Part shown: in pieces, positions 5,842 to 6,780 of the stretch
Layout: the number at the start of each line of letters is the position of its first letter
How positions within the stretch are numbered: the stretch's first letter is position 1
NCBI RefSeq assembly: GCF_000721935.1
Contig: NZ_KL585394.1
Coordinates: forward strand, 253,002 to 259,781
Direction of reading: 5' to 3'
DNA from: Streptomyces sp. NRRL WC-3549
Lineage (GTDB): Bacteria; Actinomycetota; Actinomycetes; Streptomycetales; Streptomycetaceae
Length of the DNA stretch: 6,780 bases
Program-made: the position numbers and the translations under genes
The notes under the pieces: model-generated
The model's input: only the letters and a program-made list of their open reading frames with translations
Database searches by the model: none
What the model was told of the DNA's origin: nothing

Positions 5842-5876
5842 AAACCTGACCGAAGCGCCTCTTCCGGCGCTGGTTT
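5842..5876 (-). promoter_or_regulatory. Leader hairpin before the binding-protein gene
   Basis: AGCGCC (5854-5859) and GGCGCT (5866-5871) form a 6-bp stem with a 6-base loop. AAACC (5842-5846) and GGTTT (5872-5876) extend it by 5 bp after a 7-base one-sided bulge (5847-5853). The foot of the stem is one base from the AAGGAG site, so folding could affect translation or protect the mRNA 5' end. I do not recognise a known riboswitch. Confidence 0.45.
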
Positions 5877-5883
5877 CGCCGCG

Positions 5884-5889
5884 ATCGTA
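5884..5889 (-). promoter_or_regulatory. Possible -10 element of the binding-protein promoter
   Basis: TACGAT on the minus strand, within TTACGAT, would give a leader of about 50 bases before the TTG start. No good -35 box is visible at 16-18 bases upstream; CTGACA at 5905-5900 is only about 10 bases away. The same hexamer, again preceded by CTACGC, occurs before the ATPase gene. Confidence 0.35.
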
Positions 5890-5900
5890 ACGCGCGTAGA
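5887..5900. promoter_or_regulatory. Possible operator: imperfect dyad, copy 2
   Basis: The plus strand here matches the palindrome TCTACGCGCGTAGA at 11 of 14 positions and contains the self-complementary core ACGCGCGT (5890-5897). ACGCGCGTAGA (5890-5900) matches the ATPase upstream copy (4473-4463, minus) at 10 of 11 positions. It overlaps the possible -10 element, which would suit a repressor site. No regulator is seen in the window. Confidence 0.4.
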
Positions 5901-5968
5901 TGTCAGATAAGGACCTGTACGGAAGCTGTTATCGGATCGTCGCGAACAGAAGGTGTCGTGGCGGGTTC

Positions 5969-6780
5969 CTAACGGTTGCCGTCGAGCAGCGCCGAGGCCG
6001 TGAACAGCTCCACACCGACCGTGATCGCCTCCTCGTCGACGTCGAAGTTGCCCCGGTGCAGGTCCAGGCCACGGGTGTCCCCCGGGGTCCGCACGCCGAG
6101 CCGGGCCATGGCTCCGGGAACCTTCTCCAGGTACCAGGAGAAGTCCTCGCCCCCGAGGCTCTGCTCGGTGTCCTCGATCGCGTACGAACCGCGCCGGATC
6201 GTCATGGCGGCGTCCAGCAGGCCGATCGACTCCGCCTCGTTCACCACGGGCGGGACGCCCCGGACGTAGTCGATCACCGTCTTGGCCCGGTACATCGCGG
6301 CCACCTCGTCGATGGCCGTGTGCACCATGTCGGGCGCCTGCCGCCAGCTCTCCAGGTCCAGGCAGCGGACCGTGCCGGACAGTTCGGCGTGCTGCGGGAC
6401 GACGTTGGGCGCGTGCCCGGTCTGGAGCCGCCCCCAGGTGACGGCGAGCCCGGCCCGCGCGTCGACCCGCCGGGCGAGCAGCGCCGGTACGTCCACGGCC
6501 ACCCGGGCCGCGGCGGTGACCAGGTCGGTGGTGAGGTGCGGCCGGGCGGTGTGCCCGCCGGGCCCGTCCAGGGAGATCTCCAGCCGGTCGCAGGCGGAGG
6601 TGATCGGCCCGATCCGGAGCCCGATCTTCCCGACGTCCACCTTGGGGTCGCAGTGCACCCCGATGATCCGGCCGACGCCGTCCAGCACCCCGGCCTCGAC
6701 CGCGTCGGCGGCCCCGCCGGGCAGCACCTCCTCGGCGGGCTGGAAGAGCAGCCGCACGGGATGCGGCAGCAGCCCCTGCC
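5969..6780 (-). CDS. M20D-family amidohydrolase/peptidase, N-terminus outside the window
   Basis: This is the C-terminal 269 residues of a zinc-dependent M20D amidohydrolase (HipO/ILR1/AbgB group), which cleaves amide bonds of N-acyl or N-aminoacyl compounds in the cytosol. Counting from the first full codon in the window, FQPAEE at 12-17 holds the catalytic Glu and metal-binding Glu, and GVHCDP holds a metal-ligand His (42). The dimerisation-domain segment GPGGHTARPH lies at 72-81. LGGEDFSWYLEKVPGA at about 208-223 is a strong family signature, and the LHRGNFDVDE region (His about 241) supplies the last metal ligand. The N-terminal DGHxxxxH-type metal motif lies beyond position 6780; about 130-150 residues are missing. 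An in-frame GTG at 6757 is an internal Val, not the start. The stop is TAG at 5971-5969. The gene points the same way as the transporter genes, 141 bases upstream. Its substrate and any link to nucleoside uptake are unknown. Confidence 0.93.
   Translation of the reverse strand, partial: QGLLPHPVRLLFQPAEEVLPGGAADAVEAGVLDGVGRIIGVHCDPKVDVGKIGLRIGPITSACDRLEISLDGPGGHTARPHLTTDLVTAAARVAVDVPALLARRVDARAGLAVTWGRLQTGHAPNVVPQHAELSGTVRCLDLESWRQAPDMVHTAIDEVAAMYRAKTVIDYVRGVPPVVNEAESIGLLDAAMTIRRGSYAIEDTEQSLGGEDFSWYLEKVPGAMARLGVRTPGDTRGLDLHRGNFDVDEEAITVGVELFTASALLDGNR

Noticed and set aside
5906..5933. GATAA (5906-5910) / TTATC (5929-5933) inverted repeat as a terminator of the M20 gene
   Set aside because: The stem is only 5 AT-rich base pairs with an 18-base loop, too weak to call a terminator.
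5929..5936. TCCGATAA on the minus strand as a WhiG sigma-factor -10 box (consensus GCCGATAA)
   Set aside because: There is no TAAA-type -35 at the required 15-base spacing, and the related CGATAAC before the ATPase gene also lacks one.
1..6780. Mobile element, CRISPR array, tRNA or rRNA, or defence system
   Set aside because: I see no transposase, integrase, spacer-repeat pattern or RNA gene signature. Composition is even across the genes, and all six coding regions belong to familiar metabolic and transport families.

Overview
The window looks like chromosome of a Streptomyces-type actinomycete. It is very GC-rich, third codon positions are strongly G/C, GTG and TTG starts are used, Shine-Dalgarno sequences are strong (AAGGAG, GGAGG), and long spurious open frames lie antisense to every gene. 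All six genes are on the minus strand, so transcription runs from high to low coordinates. I noticed no TTA codon in any of them, so there is no sign of bldA control.

Reading in the direction of transcription: (1) 6780-5969 is the C-terminal two thirds of an M20D-type amidohydrolase, cut by the window edge. (2) 5968-5828 is a 141-base intergenic region with a possible -10 element, a dyad motif and a leader hairpin. (3) 5827-4769 is a BMP/PnrA-family substrate-binding lipoprotein with a TTG start. (4) 4768-4385 is a 384-base intergenic region with a strong terminator-like hairpin, a second small hairpin, an array of about six 10-base repeats, a possible -10 element and a second copy of the dyad motif. 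(5) 4384-2822 is an ABC ATPase with two fused nucleotide-binding domains; its best supported start codon is ATC. (6) 2825-1707 and 1710-445 are two membrane permeases of the BPD_transp_2 class. (7) 448-47 is cytidine deaminase (cdd). (8) A perfect 15-bp GC-only hairpin follows the cdd stop codon.

The genes form one functional unit. The lipoprotein captures a nucleoside outside the membrane, the two permeases form the channel, and the double-domain ATPase drives import. Cytidine deaminase then converts imported cytidine or deoxycytidine to the uridine form for salvage. The ATPase, both permeases and cdd are joined by three consecutive 4-base stop/start overlaps (ATGA, GTGA, GTGA), so they are almost certainly co-transcribed and translationally coupled. 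The binding protein is separated by a hairpin, a usual arrangement for making more binding protein than membrane components. The role of the M20 gene in this unit is not clear.

The gene content is a known type of system (BmpA-NupABC / YufNOPQ-like nucleoside uptake with cdd), not a new one. The points worth a second look are the apparent ATC start, the 10-base repeat array, the dyad motif shared by both intergenic regions, the two large hairpins, and the asymmetric ATPase sites.
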